Source: an uncultured Oscillospiraceae bacterium
Lineage (GTDB): Bacteria; Bacillota; Clostridia; Oscillospirales; Ruminococcaceae
NCBI GenBank assembly: GCA_910586535.1
Contig: CAJUHS010000007.1
Coordinates: forward strand, 1-64,000
Direction: 5' to 3'
Length of the DNA: 64,000 nucleotides
The translations under genes and the position numbers were made by a program. Of the stretch, positions 17,781 to 25,767 are shown one piece after another; position 1 is the stretch's first letter; each line of letters starts with the position of its first letter. The notes beneath the pieces are model-generated. The model searched no databases, was not told the origin of the DNA, and saw only the letters and a program-made list of their open reading frames with translations.

Positions 17781-19097
17781 ATGGCAATAATAACAAACAG
17801 ACCCAAAGGAACACAGGACGTTGTTCCCGCGGAGGTCTACAAATGGCAGACCGTGGAGAGGTGCGCCGCCGACACTGCGGAGTGTTACGGCTTTCGGGAG
17901 ATACGTTTCCCAACTTTTGAAAACACCTCGCTTTTCAAACGCAGCGTTGGGGACACTACGGACGTGGTGCAGAAAGAAATGTACGGCGTGACGGCGAAAA
18001 GTCCCGCCAACGGAAAAGATCCCGACGATTTTACTCTGCGTCCGGAGGGTACGGCGGGGGCGGCAAGAGCGGCTATTGAAAACGGTCTGCTCAACGACGC
18101 GCTGCCCCAAAAGGTGTACTATATGATCTCATGCTTCCGTCACGAAAAGCCGCAGGCGGGACGTCTCCGCGAGTTCCATCAATTCGGCGCCGAGATGTAC
18201 GGAAGCGGTGACGCGTCCGCTGACGCGGAGGTCATTGCAATGGCGAAGTCCCTGCTTGACCGTTTGGGACTTGACAATGTGGAGCTGTTTATAAATTCCA
18301 TAGGCTGTCCGAAATGCCGCGCCGAGTACCACAAGGCTCTGAAAGAATATTTTGATGGCAGAAAAAGCGAGCTTTGCCCCACCTGTCTTGACCGTCTGGA
18401 GCGCAACCCTATGCGTATTCTGGACTGCAAAAGTCCCGTTTGTCAGGACGTTGCGAAGGGCGCGCCCGTTATTCTTGATTTTCTCTGCGAGGAGTGCTCC
18501 GCTCACTTTGAGAAACTGAAAAGCTGTCTTTCCGCAATGGATATCGAGTTCAGCATTGACCCGAAAATTGTACGCGGTCTGGACTACTACACAAAGACAG
18601 TTTTCGAGTTCATCACCAAGGACATAGGCGCACAGGGTACGGTCTGCGGCGGCGGACGTTACGACGGACTTATCGAGCAGCTTGGTGGTAATCCCACACC
18701 GGCGCTGGGATTTGCAATGGGTCTTGAACGTCTTATCATGACTATGGAGAACAAGGGCGCAGAGTTTGTTCCAGCCAAAAAGTGCGATCTTTATATTGCA
18801 GCAATGGGCGACAAGGCGAGGGAGAAGTCCGTTGTCATGGCGAAGCAGCTTCGGGACGAGGGCTACCGGGCCGAGTTTGACACCATGAACCGCGGTATCA
18901 AGCCGCAGATGAAGTACGCCAACAAGATAGGTGCGGCGTTTGTTATCGTACTGGGCGACAACGAGCTTGAAAGCGGTGCTGCAAAGCTTAAAAATATGGC
19001 AAGCGGCGAGCAGGCGGATATTGCTCTGGACGACAAGTTTATTGATAATTTTTCCAATATTTTTGTGGAGGAGATGTTTGGTTCGGCTGACATTTGA
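17781..19097 (+). CDS. hisS: Histidyl-tRNA synthetase
   Basis: Class II synthetase that charges tRNA-His. The 438 residues show motif 2 (CFRHEKPQAGRLREFHQF), the HisRS signature GLDYYTKTVFEF, the GGGRYDGL segment, motif 3 (GFAMGLERL) and a C-terminal anticodon-binding domain. A cysteine-rich insertion (CPKC...CPTC...CQDV...CEEC) suggests bound zinc. The ATG follows an AAAGGAG site. It belongs to the T-box operon, with 71 bases to the pseudogene before it. Confidence 0.97.
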   Translation: MAIITNRPKGTQDVVPAEVYKWQTVERCAADTAECYGFREIRFPTFENTSLFKRSVGDTTDVVQKEMYGVTAKSPANGKDPDDFTLRPEGTAGAARAAIENGLLNDALPQKVYYMISCFRHEKPQAGRLREFHQFGAEMYGSGDASADAEVIAMAKSLLDRLGLDNVELFINSIGCPKCRAEYHKALKEYFDGRKSELCPTCLDRLERNPMRILDCKSPVCQDVAKGAPVILDFLCEECSAHFEKLKSCLSAMDIEFSIDPKIVRGLDYYTKTVFEFITKDIGAQGTVCGGGRYDGLIEQLGGNPTPALGFAMGLERLIMTMENKGAEFVPAKKCDLYIAAMGDKAREKSVVMAKQLRDEGYRAEFDTMNRGIKPQMKYANKIGAAFVIVLGDNELESGAAKLKNMASGEQADIALDDKFIDNFSNIFVEEMFGSADI

Positions 19098-19121
19098 TAG
19101 TTTTTGTTTGGAGGGAAACAT

Positions 19122-19349
19122 ATGAAATGTCCATTTTGCGAACAGGAAATGATAGCAGGCGAAATGTCCGGCGACGGGCGAAGCCGCGTGTATTGGGAAG
19201 CATACGGAGACAAATTGGGTCTTGCGGATAAGCTTGCGGGAAAGGGCAGGATAGGAAGCGTGCAGTATTCAATTGGAAAATTCAAATTGCAGTCGCAATA
19301 TTGTCCGAATTGTAAGAAGATGATATTTGACACCGATATTTCACAATAA
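19122..19349 (+). CDS. Small zinc-ribbon protein of unknown function
   Basis: A 75-residue protein with two cysteine pairs, CPFC at residue 3 and CPNC near residue 63, flanking a basic middle. It resembles the DUF6487-type small zinc ribbons. The ATG has GGAGGG 8 bases upstream; an earlier in-frame start at 19104 has no site. It lies between hisS and aspS with short gaps and so should share T-box control. Its role is unknown. Confidence 0.75.
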   Translation: MKCPFCEQEMIAGEMSGDGRSRVYWEAYGDKLGLADKLAGKGRIGSVQYSIGKFKLQSQYCPNCKKMIFDTDISQ

Positions 19350-19381
19350 AATTTTTATACGTATAAAAAGGAGTAATTAAT

Positions 19382-21151
19382 ATGGATACCATGAAAGGTC
19401 TTAAAAGAACCCATTACTGCGGCGAGGTTCTCACCGCGGGGGAGACCGTCACAGTCGGCGGATATGTTGACACCGTCCGCGACAAGGGAGGAATTATTTT
19501 TATTGTCCTCCGTGACAGAACGGGGGTTGTGCAGCTAACTTTCAACGAGACTACCGACAAGGCAGTCTTTGAGAAAGCCTCTTCCTGCCACTCGGAGTAC
19601 GTCGTTATGGCTAAGGGCGAGGTGCGCGAACGCGAAAGCGTCAACGACAAGATACCCACCGGTCACGTTGAAATTTTTGTGGACGATCTGCGTATTCTTG
19701 CAAAGGCGCAGACCCCTCCCTTTGAAATTGTGGACAATACTAACACCAATGAGGAACTTCGTTTGAAGTACCGCTACCTCGACCTGCGCCGCAAGCCCTT
19801 GCAGGACAACATCATCATGCGCAGCAAAATTGCCAAGACTGCCCGCGACTACTTCTATGAGAACGGTTTTATCGAAATTGAAACTCCAATGATGATAAAG
19901 TCCACCCCTGAGGGCGCAAGGGACTACCTTGTTCCGTCGAGGGTACATCAGGGAAAGTTTTACGCTCTGCCCCAGTCCCCCCAGATATATAAGCAGCTTC
20001 TTATGGTATCGGGATTTGACCGCTATATACAGCTTGCACGCTGCTTTAGAGACGAGGACCTGCGCGCCGACAGACAGCCGGAGTTTACCCAGATAGACCT
20101 TGAAATGTCCTTTGTTGACGTTGAGGACATCATGGAAATGGGCGAGGGATTTATCAAGAGACTTTTTAAGGATGTGCTTAATGTGGATATCCCCGCTCCC
20201 CTGCCGAGACTTACCTACACCGACGCTATGAACCGTTACGGTTCGGACAAGCCAGACACCCGTTTCGGCATGGAAATTACCGATATTTCGGAAATCGTCA
20301 AAGGCTGCGGCTTCGGCGTGTTCACCTCCGCAATTGAAGCCGGCGGCTCGGTGCGCGCCATTACTGCCAGGAATGCGGCCGGTACCCTTACAAGAAAAGA
20401 AATTGACAAGCTTACCGAATATGTCCGCGGAATCGGCGCGAAGGGACTTGCCTACGTCCGCTGGGTCGAAGACGCTCCAAACTGCTCATTTGCGAAATTT
20501 ATGGGCGAGGGTGAGCTGGACAGTATACTCTCTGCGGTCGGCGCGGAAAATGGCGACGTGGTGCTCATCGTTGCGGACAAGAACAGCGTTACCCTGCCGA
20601 CTTTGGGTGCGCTCCGCCTAAAAGTTGCGAAACAGTTGGACATTATTCCTGCGGAAAAGTTTAATTTCCTGTGGATAACCGAATTTCCGTTCTTTGAGTA
20701 TAACGAGGAGACAGAGCATTGGGACGCAATGCACCATCCCTTTACAATGCCTATGGACGAGTGTCTCCGGTACCTTGACACAAACCCCGAAAAGGTCTTT
20801 GCAAAGGCATACGACCTTGTTCTCAACGGCACGGAGCTTTCCAGCGGTTCCATCCGTATCAACGACTATGAACTCCAGCAGAAAATGTTTAAGGCGCTGG
20901 GTCTTACCGACGAGGAGATAGAAGCCAAGTTCGGCTTTCTGGTTGAGGCATACAAGTACGGCGCGGCTCCCCACGGCGGTATGGGAATAGGTCTTGACCG
21001 CCTTGCAATGATAATGTGCGGCGCGGACAGCCTGCGTGACGTTACCGCGTTCCCCAAGGTGCAGAACGCCTCCGAGCTTATGTCCTCATGCCCGTCCCCT
21101 GTTGATAAGGACAGCCTTGATGTGCTGGGGATAACGGTAGCTGACAGTTGA
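19382..21151 (+). CDS. aspS: Aspartyl-tRNA synthetase
   Basis: Class II synthetase of the bacterial type, 589 residues. It has an N-terminal OB anticodon-binding domain (VTVGGYVDTVRDKGGIIFI), motif 2 (CFRDEDLRADRQPEFTQ), a GAD insertion domain, and motif 3 (GMGIGLDRLAM). AGGAG precedes the ATG. It is the last gene of the T-box operon. Whether the enzyme is Asp-specific or also charges tRNA-Asn cannot be judged here. Confidence 0.97.
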   Translation: MDTMKGLKRTHYCGEVLTAGETVTVGGYVDTVRDKGGIIFIVLRDRTGVVQLTFNETTDKAVFEKASSCHSEYVVMAKGEVRERESVNDKIPTGHVEIFVDDLRILAKAQTPPFEIVDNTNTNEELRLKYRYLDLRRKPLQDNIIMRSKIAKTARDYFYENGFIEIETPMMIKSTPEGARDYLVPSRVHQGKFYALPQSPQIYKQLLMVSGFDRYIQLARCFRDEDLRADRQPEFTQIDLEMSFVDVEDIMEMGEGFIKRLFKDVLNVDIPAPLPRLTYTDAMNRYGSDKPDTRFGMEITDISEIVKGCGFGVFTSAIEAGGSVRAITARNAAGTLTRKEIDKLTEYVRGIGAKGLAYVRWVEDAPNCSFAKFMGEGELDSILSAVGAENGDVVLIVADKNSVTLPTLGALRLKVAKQLDIIPAEKFNFLWITEFPFFEYNEETEHWDAMHHPFTMPMDECLRYLDTNPEKVFAKAYDLVLNGTELSSGSIRINDYELQQKMFKALGLTDEEIEAKFGFLVEAYKYGAAPHGGMGIGLDRLAMIMCGADSLRDVTAFPKVQNASELMSSCPSPVDKDSLDVLGITVADS

Positions 21152-21155
21152 AAGT

Positions 21156-21683
21156 TTATGCTAATTCCCCGTCTTTGGTAAGGCGGGGGTGGCATTTGTG
21201 TAAAAAGTTCAGATTAAAAATTATTTTATTTGCTTTTTCTGCCATGCGGACAGTCTGTCCCGTGCTGCTGGAAAAATCATTTCTGTTAAAATAGCAAACA
21301 CATATATCGCCCAGCTCAACAAGCCGGGCGTTTCTTTTTTCAATACAGTTTTTATCGTTGCCGTTTGATACTATTTCAACGCTGTCGGCAACTTTTATCC
21401 TTATTTTTAAGTAATCCTTGTCCTCTTCGCTCCAATTTTGTGAGTATATTTCCGGCGGGCACGGCAAAACATAGTGCAGCTTAATCTGTGAATAGTTCAT
21501 TATTTTTTTCATAGCATATACTGCAAATTCACATTCTTTATCCCAGCCGAGCGAGCCGCTGCTGTAAAAATCGGTAACGCCGTTTTCGACAAGGATCTCG
21601 ACTAAATTTGCAAAATAATCCAAAGCGTCGGGGTCGTCGTTATAGGAATAAGATTCGTATCCCGTAAAAAAGCAGCTTTTCAT
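21156..21683 (-). CDS. SLOG-fold protein (DUF1273/YpsA-like)
   Basis: A 175-residue protein. The N-terminal CFFTGYESYSYNDD resembles the TGHR start of DUF1273 proteins. It continues with FYSSGSLGWDKECEFAV (SLOG nucleotide-binding turn and helix), LHYVLPCPPE and a late TGQTVRMAEKANK helix. SLOG-type proteins bind nucleotides or nucleotide-derived ligands. The function of free-standing copies is unclear. An AAGGAG site precedes the ATG. The gene is convergent with aspS (a 4-base gap between the stops) and divergent from two HTH genes across a palindrome. Confidence 0.75.
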   Translation of the reverse strand: MKSCFFTGYESYSYNDDPDALDYFANLVEILVENGVTDFYSSGSLGWDKECEFAVYAMKKIMNYSQIKLHYVLPCPPEIYSQNWSEEDKDYLKIRIKVADSVEIVSNGNDKNCIEKRNARLVELGDICVCYFNRNDFSSSTGQTVRMAEKANKIIFNLNFLHKCHPRLTKDGELA

Positions 21684-21714
21684 ATTTTTATCTCCTTGTA
21701 TAATATATTTATTA

Positions 21715-21744
21715 TATATAGTATAATATATATTGTACTATATA
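21715..21744. promoter_or_regulatory. 30-base palindromic operator between SLOG and HTH genes
   Basis: The sequence TATATAGTA-N12-TACTATATA is self-complementary apart from one mismatched pair near the centre. It contains TATAAT-like elements in both directions. It is a good candidate binding site for one of the HTH proteins that follow. Confidence 0.55.
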
Positions 21745-21799
21745 CAATTACAAAAGTCAACATAATTTGCTAAAATTTTATTAGGCAAGGAGGCTTAAT

Positions 21800-22030
21800 A
21801 TGAAAAAGCAATATTATGATAAATACAGGAGAATTGGCTTAAAAATAAGCTATTACCGTAAAAGCAAGGGTATTACGCAGGAGCAGTTAGCTGAAAAAAT
21901 CAGCAAAGATACCTCGTTTATCGGAGCTGTAGAAGCTCCGAACGTTAACCGAGCCGTTTCCCTTGATACTCTTTTTGATATTTCAGAAGTTTTGGAAGTA
22001 CCTCCGTATAAATTTTTAACTGATGATTGA
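21800..22030 (+). CDS. XRE-family HTH regulator 1
   Basis: A 76-residue helix-turn-helix protein: IGLKISYYRKSKGITQEQLA, then the recognition region TSFIGAVEAPNVNRAVSLDT. It has no further domain. AAGGAGG lies 7 bases before the ATG. It probably controls the palindrome upstream and with it the divergent SLOG gene; this is inference. Confidence 0.85.
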   Translation: MKKQYYDKYRRIGLKISYYRKSKGITQEQLAEKISKDTSFIGAVEAPNVNRAVSLDTLFDISEVLEVPPYKFLTDD

Positions 22031-22039
22031 TGTAGCAAT

Positions 22040-22252
22040 ATGTACAGAAGAATAAGAGATTTGCGTGAAGACAAGGACATGACTCAAAAGCAAATGGCTG
22101 AAATACTGAATTGCAGCCAACGCGTTTACAGCAATTACGAACGGGGAGATATTGATATTCCGACTGAGATACTCAAAAAGCTTGCGGATTTCCACAATGT
22201 ATCTGCCGACTATATTCTTGAACGCACAAATAATAAGAAAATCACATTGTAA
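22040..22252 (+). CDS. XRE-family HTH regulator 2
   Basis: A 70-residue helix-turn-helix protein with IRDLREDKDMTQKQMAEILN and CSQRVYSNYERGD, then ADFHNVSADYILERTN, a classical XRE ending. It starts 9 bases after the stop of regulator 1 and lacks a strong ribosome site, so translational coupling is likely. Confidence 0.85.
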   Translation: MYRRIRDLREDKDMTQKQMAEILNCSQRVYSNYERGDIDIPTEILKKLADFHNVSADYILERTNNKKITL

Positions 22253-22312
22253 CTGCTGCCGCGTTAGTTTCTTAAAAGTACGGACAGATTCCAAATTTCC
22301 ATAAAATTTTGC

Positions 22313-22341
22313 TTGCATTTCGTTCATATATGTGCTATTAT
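22313..22341 (+). promoter_or_regulatory. Promoter of the NfeD-SPFH pair
   Basis: TTGCAT at 22313-22318 and TATTAT at 22336-22341, spacer 17. A 14-base inverted repeat with one mismatch (22299-22312 and 22391-22404) flanks it. Confidence 0.65.
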
Positions 22342-22419
22342 TATCTTGAGGGGGTTTTTCTCCCGGAACATATAAAGCCAAAATCCAAATGCAAAATTTT
22401 ACGGAAAGGAGATTCCGGT

Positions 22420-22872
22420 ATGATAATTTTTTGGATCATATTCTTTATAGCCGCGCTCATGGTGGAAGCCGCAACCTTTGCGCTTGTTTCGGTATGGTTC
22501 GCGGCGGGAGCTTTAGGTGCGCTTATAACCGCTTCGCTGGGCGGAAATCTTACTCTCCAGCTTATTGTATTTACACTTATTTCGGGAATACTATTGGCGT
22601 TTACCCGTCCGCTTCTGAAAAAGCTTTTCCCGAACAAGTTTATCCCTACTAATTCCGAGCTTGAAGTGGGAAAAACCGCGGTTGTTACCGAAGCTATCGA
22701 CAACGAAACAGGCAAAGGCAGAGTCCGCCTCGGGGGCGTTAACTGGGCTGCCGTTTCTGCGGACGGTGCAAAAATTCCTGCGGAATCGGTGGTAACTGTG
22801 ACCGAAGTGCGTTCAGCAAAGCTTGCGGTGATCCTCAAAAGCGGCGGGGACGAAACCGGTACGCAAAAGTAA
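22420..22872 (+). CDS. NfeD-like membrane protein with OB-fold
   Basis: A 150-residue short-form NfeD protein. Helices lie at about residues 2-25, 28-45 and 45-62. A cytosolic OB-fold domain follows (LEVGKTAVVTEAIDN...GRVRLGGVNWAA). Members of this family act with stomatin-like SPFH proteins in membrane microdomains, and the next gene is one. The ATG has AAAGGAG about 10 bases upstream; the frame is open further upstream without a site. Confidence 0.88.
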   Translation: MIIFWIIFFIAALMVEAATFALVSVWFAAGALGALITASLGGNLTLQLIVFTLISGILLAFTRPLLKKLFPNKFIPTNSELEVGKTAVVTEAIDNETGKGRVRLGGVNWAAVSADGAKIPAESVVTVTEVRSAKLAVILKSGGDETGTQK

Positions 22873-22922
22873 AGGCGAATACAAATACGCACAAAATTTT
22901 TATTTGAAAGGTTGACGTTATT

Positions 22923-23903
22923 ATGGAGTATATTTTTATCGGTCTTATAGTTCTGGTCATCATTATTCTTATTTCGGGTATCAAGTTTGTTCCGCAGGCT
23001 AACGAATACGTGGTCGAAAGGCTGGGTACTTATTCCCGCTCTCTCCACGCAGGTCCTCACTATGTTGTACCCTTTATCGAAAAGGTTGCAAAGAGAGTCT
23101 CCGTAAAAGAGCAGGTCGCGGACTTTAAGCCTCAGCCCGTTATCACAAAGGATAACGTTACCATGCAGATAGATACTGTCGTGTTCTACCGTATTACCGA
23201 CTCAAAGCTTTATACCTACGGTGTTGAGCGTCCCCTTGCGGCGATAGAGAACCTTACTGCAACAACTCTCCGTAACATCATAGGCGAGCTTGAGCTGGAC
23301 GCTACTCTTACCTCCAGAGACGTTATCAACGCAAAGATAACCGCTATCCTCGACGAGGCTACAGACCCGTGGGGTATCAAGGTAAACCGTGTGGAACTGA
23401 AAAACATTATTCCTCCCAGAGAGATACAGGATTCCATGGAACGTCAGATGAAAGCGGAGCGCGAAAGACGTGAAAAGATACTCCAGGCGGAGGGTGAAAA
23501 GAAGTCTCAGGTGCTTGTTGCAGAGGGTGAAAAGGAGTCCAAGATACTCCGCGCCGAAGCCGACAAGGAAGCGGAAATCCTACGCGCCGAGGCGGAAAAG
23601 CAGGCAATGATACTCCGCGCCGACGCCGTAAGGCAGCAGAAGATACTCGAGGCGCAGGGCGAGGCGGAGTCAATTCAGCTTGTACAGAACGCCCTTGCGG
23701 AAAGCCTTGTTAAGCTGAACAATTCCAATCCGCAGGACAACGTTATCGCTCTCAAGAGCCTCGAAGCCTTTGCAAAGGCGGCGGACGGACGCGCAACAAA
23801 GATCATTATTCCCTCGGAAATCCAGGGGCTTGCAGGTCTTGTAACTTCCATCAAGGAGGTCGCGGCGAACAACGCTCAGCCAGGCCAGCCCCAAAAGAAG
23901 TAA
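22923..23903 (+). CDS. SPFH/stomatin-like membrane protein
   Basis: 326 residues: one N-terminal membrane helix (IFIGLIVLVIIILISGI), an SPFH/Band 7 domain (VPQANEYVVERLGTYSR... MQIDTVVFYRI), and a long charged coiled coil at about residues 170-250. The coil carries repeated ILRAEA-type units. A short Gln/Pro tail follows. Proteins of this class oligomerise into membrane rings or cages with NfeD partners. The layout (QmcA/HflK-like) is typical. It forms an operon with the gene before it and ends at a bidirectional terminator. Confidence 0.93.
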   Translation: MEYIFIGLIVLVIIILISGIKFVPQANEYVVERLGTYSRSLHAGPHYVVPFIEKVAKRVSVKEQVADFKPQPVITKDNVTMQIDTVVFYRITDSKLYTYGVERPLAAIENLTATTLRNIIGELELDATLTSRDVINAKITAILDEATDPWGIKVNRVELKNIIPPREIQDSMERQMKAERERREKILQAEGEKKSQVLVAEGEKESKILRAEADKEAEILRAEAEKQAMILRADAVRQQKILEAQGEAESIQLVQNALAESLVKLNNSNPQDNVIALKSLEAFAKAADGRATKIIIPSEIQGLAGLVTSIKEVAANNAQPGQPQKK

Positions 23904-23920
23904 CCGCATATAGTATAAAA

Positions 23921-23961
23921 ACAAAACGGAGCGGTCTCTCCAAAGACCCGCTCCGTTTTGT
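23921..23961. terminator. Bidirectional terminator between the SPFH and FNT genes
   Basis: A perfect 14-base stem (23921-23934 with 23948-23961) with A-rich and T-rich ends serves the converging transcripts. Confidence 0.9.
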
Positions 23962-23975
23962 GCGTTTTCTGCTGT

Positions 23976-24614
23976 TTAATCCTTTGCAAAACCCTTTCTG
24001 AAAAGTGGTATAAGTATCCCTCCCGCAGCGTTGCCCAATGTCATCACAAGCATCCAGAGCGCGCCTTTTGCAGACCAGGTGTGCCCCGCTGTGAAGTAGT
24101 ACATATTAGCGACGCAGTGCTCAAAGCCGCTGAGTATAAAGGTCATTACGGGCAGGAACACCGCCAGCATTTGTCCAACGGGATTTTTTATGTTTTTGTA
24201 ACCGTCTGCGGCAATAAACATGAGCATTCCGCAGAAAAAGGCAAGTATAAATATACTGACCAAACCGTCGGAAAGTTTAACGGCGCACAAAGCCGCCGCC
24301 TTTTCCGAAATGCCCGCGCCTATCCTTGTCATAAGGACAAGCCCCGCCGTAAGAGCCGTACCGATAAGATTGCCGAACCATATCAGAACAAGGTCTATAA
24401 GGTAGGAGGGCTTGTTTTCCACGGCGTAGCCCACCTTTCCCGTGAAAAGCATAAACCCGAACGTGAGTATGGTAAACAGTCCCGTGCCGAACAGGAACGC
24501 TCCCACGGTCTTGTTTTCGCAGGACAGATAGACAGTTCCTCCTATACCGATGGCTATGCCGGTAAGTATCGCTTTCAAAAGTATGTCGGTGTATTTTTTT
24601 ATCATGGTATTCAT
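23976..24614 (-). CDS. Formate/nitrite-transporter-family channel
   Basis: A 212-residue polytopic protein with about six helices. It holds the FNT hallmark SGFEHCVANMYYF in the second half and a matching half-helix region early (GIGGTVYLSCEN). Family members pass formate, nitrite or hydrosulfide. The substrate here is not shown. The ATG at 24614 has AGGCGG directly upstream; an in-frame ATG at 24647 would add a lysine-rich stretch that contains that site. It starts 16 bases after sbcD ends and is probably read from the same transcript. Confidence 0.9.
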   Translation of the reverse strand: MNTMIKKYTDILLKAILTGIAIGIGGTVYLSCENKTVGAFLFGTGLFTILTFGFMLFTGKVGYAVENKPSYLIDLVLIWFGNLIGTALTAGLVLMTRIGAGISEKAAALCAVKLSDGLVSIFILAFFCGMLMFIAADGYKNIKNPVGQMLAVFLPVMTFILSGFEHCVANMYYFTAGHTWSAKGALWMLVMTLGNAAGGILIPLFRKGFAKD

Positions 24615-24630
24615 TTTTCCGCCTTTCTTT

Positions 24631-25767
24631 TTACGTTTCTTCTTCAAGCCCCTTTAACGCCTCGCACAGCCACCTGAGCTCGTCTTCGTCGGCTCCCGTT
24701 CCACGCCGTTCCTCAAGATAGCGCACTGCAAGAGAAACGATATCCATTTCAGAAGCGGCCGCAGCAGTTGTTTCCGTATTTTCCGAAGCTTCGGAGCGCA
24801 TACCCGAAAACTGCAAAAGCTTTGGATACAGCTCCCTAAGCCGAATAAACGCGCCGTCTCCGGCAAATTTGTCGGTAACGGTTATTTTCATGTAATCATC
24901 ACGGCGCTCGTCCGACTCCGCAAAGGCGAGAATATTTTCATATGTATCCTCCAGAGTTCTCAGACGGTAAGGCTGGGGTACTTCTATAGCCTCTGCAGAG
25001 CGGGTATCGGTATCGTACAGGGTGACGGTCTTTTTGTACCGCGCTTCACCGAAAGAATATGGCAGAGGAGCTCCGCTGTACCTTATAAGAGTATCCGCAT
25101 TCGGCTTTGAGAGCGTCTGCGCCTTGTGAAGATGTCCCAAAGCGACGTAGTCAAAGCCGTTAAAAACGTCTGCGGGAATCTTGTCCGCTCCTCCTACCGA
25201 TTCGGCTGCTCTTGCGGATATGTCGCTTTCCGAAGCTGTTCCCCCTGCCGCAAAGCAGTGGGCGGCAAGGATATTGCATAACGACCTGTCAGCCTTTGAA
25301 ATCATCTCCGAGACCGCTGCTTTCATAGCGGAGACGGCGTCGGATCCGCACCCAAGAACTGCCGCCGCGTCCGAAGGATTGAAATAGGGCAGCGAATAGA
25401 CTGCGGCGTTCCCTATCCTAACGGGAACAAACGCATCCTCAAAAGACCCTGATATGTAAAGTCCCGAAGCTTTAAGCAGCTCCGAACAGGAGGAAAGTCT
25501 TGCCGCGCCGTCGTGATTTCCCGCGCAGACTATCAGGGGTATCTTTTTTTCAGTGCAAAGCCTTGTGGCAAATCCGCTCCAGAGCCTTACGGCTTCTGCG
25601 GAAGCTATGGAGGTATCAAAAATATCTCCCGCGATTATTACCGCGTCCGCCTGCTTCTGCTCCGCAAGTCCGCAAATTGAACTGCACAGCTCACGCTGAT
25701 ATGGAATAAGAGGTACTCCGCAAAGAGATATGCCTAAGTGCAGATCGGAGGTGTGAAGTATCTTTAT
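24631..25767 (-). CDS. sbcD: Exonuclease subunit SbcD, apparent ATA start
   Basis: Nuclease half of the SbcCD (Mre11-Rad50-like) complex that opens hairpins and processes DNA ends. The frame reads without a stop for 378 codons. It shows the phosphoesterase motifs DLH (D8, H10), GDIFD (47-51), GNHD (84-87) and GHLH. The typical first residues KILHTSDLHLG are preceded by ATA, exactly where ATG is expected. No in-frame ATG, GTG or TTG lies between that point and an upstream TGA at 25827; the only other option is CTG at 25824. AAAGGGG lies about 10 bases before the ATA, and the ATA overlaps the TAA stop of the glucanase gene. A start-codon mutation that lowers or abolishes expression is the alternative. 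sbcC lies 15 kb away on the other strand. Confidence 0.82.
   Translation of the reverse strand: MKILHTSDLHLGISLCGVPLIPYQRELCSSICGLAEQKQADAVIIAGDIFDTSIASAEAVRLWSGFATRLCTEKKIPLIVCAGNHDGAARLSSCSELLKASGLYISGSFEDAFVPVRIGNAAVYSLPYFNPSDAAAVLGCGSDAVSAMKAAVSEMISKADRSLCNILAAHCFAAGGTASESDISARAAESVGGADKIPADVFNGFDYVALGHLHKAQTLSKPNADTLIRYSGAPLPYSFGEARYKKTVTLYDTDTRSAEAIEVPQPYRLRTLEDTYENILAFAESDERRDDYMKITVTDKFAGDGAFIRLRELYPKLLQFSGMRSEASENTETTAAAASEMDIVSLAVRYLEERRGTGADEDELRWLCEALKGLEEET

Noticed and set aside
18129..19121. 330-residue minus-strand frame
   Set aside because: Antisense of hisS, whose motifs are complete on the plus strand.
21156..22252. Prophage or integrated element
   Set aside because: HTH regulators alone are not enough; no integrase, phage structural gene or attachment site is nearby.
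24631..25767. sbcD as a truncated pseudogene starting at the internal ATG at 25326
   Set aside because: The 147 codons upstream of that ATG carry the DLH, GDIFD and GNHD metal motifs without any stop, so the gene is full length.
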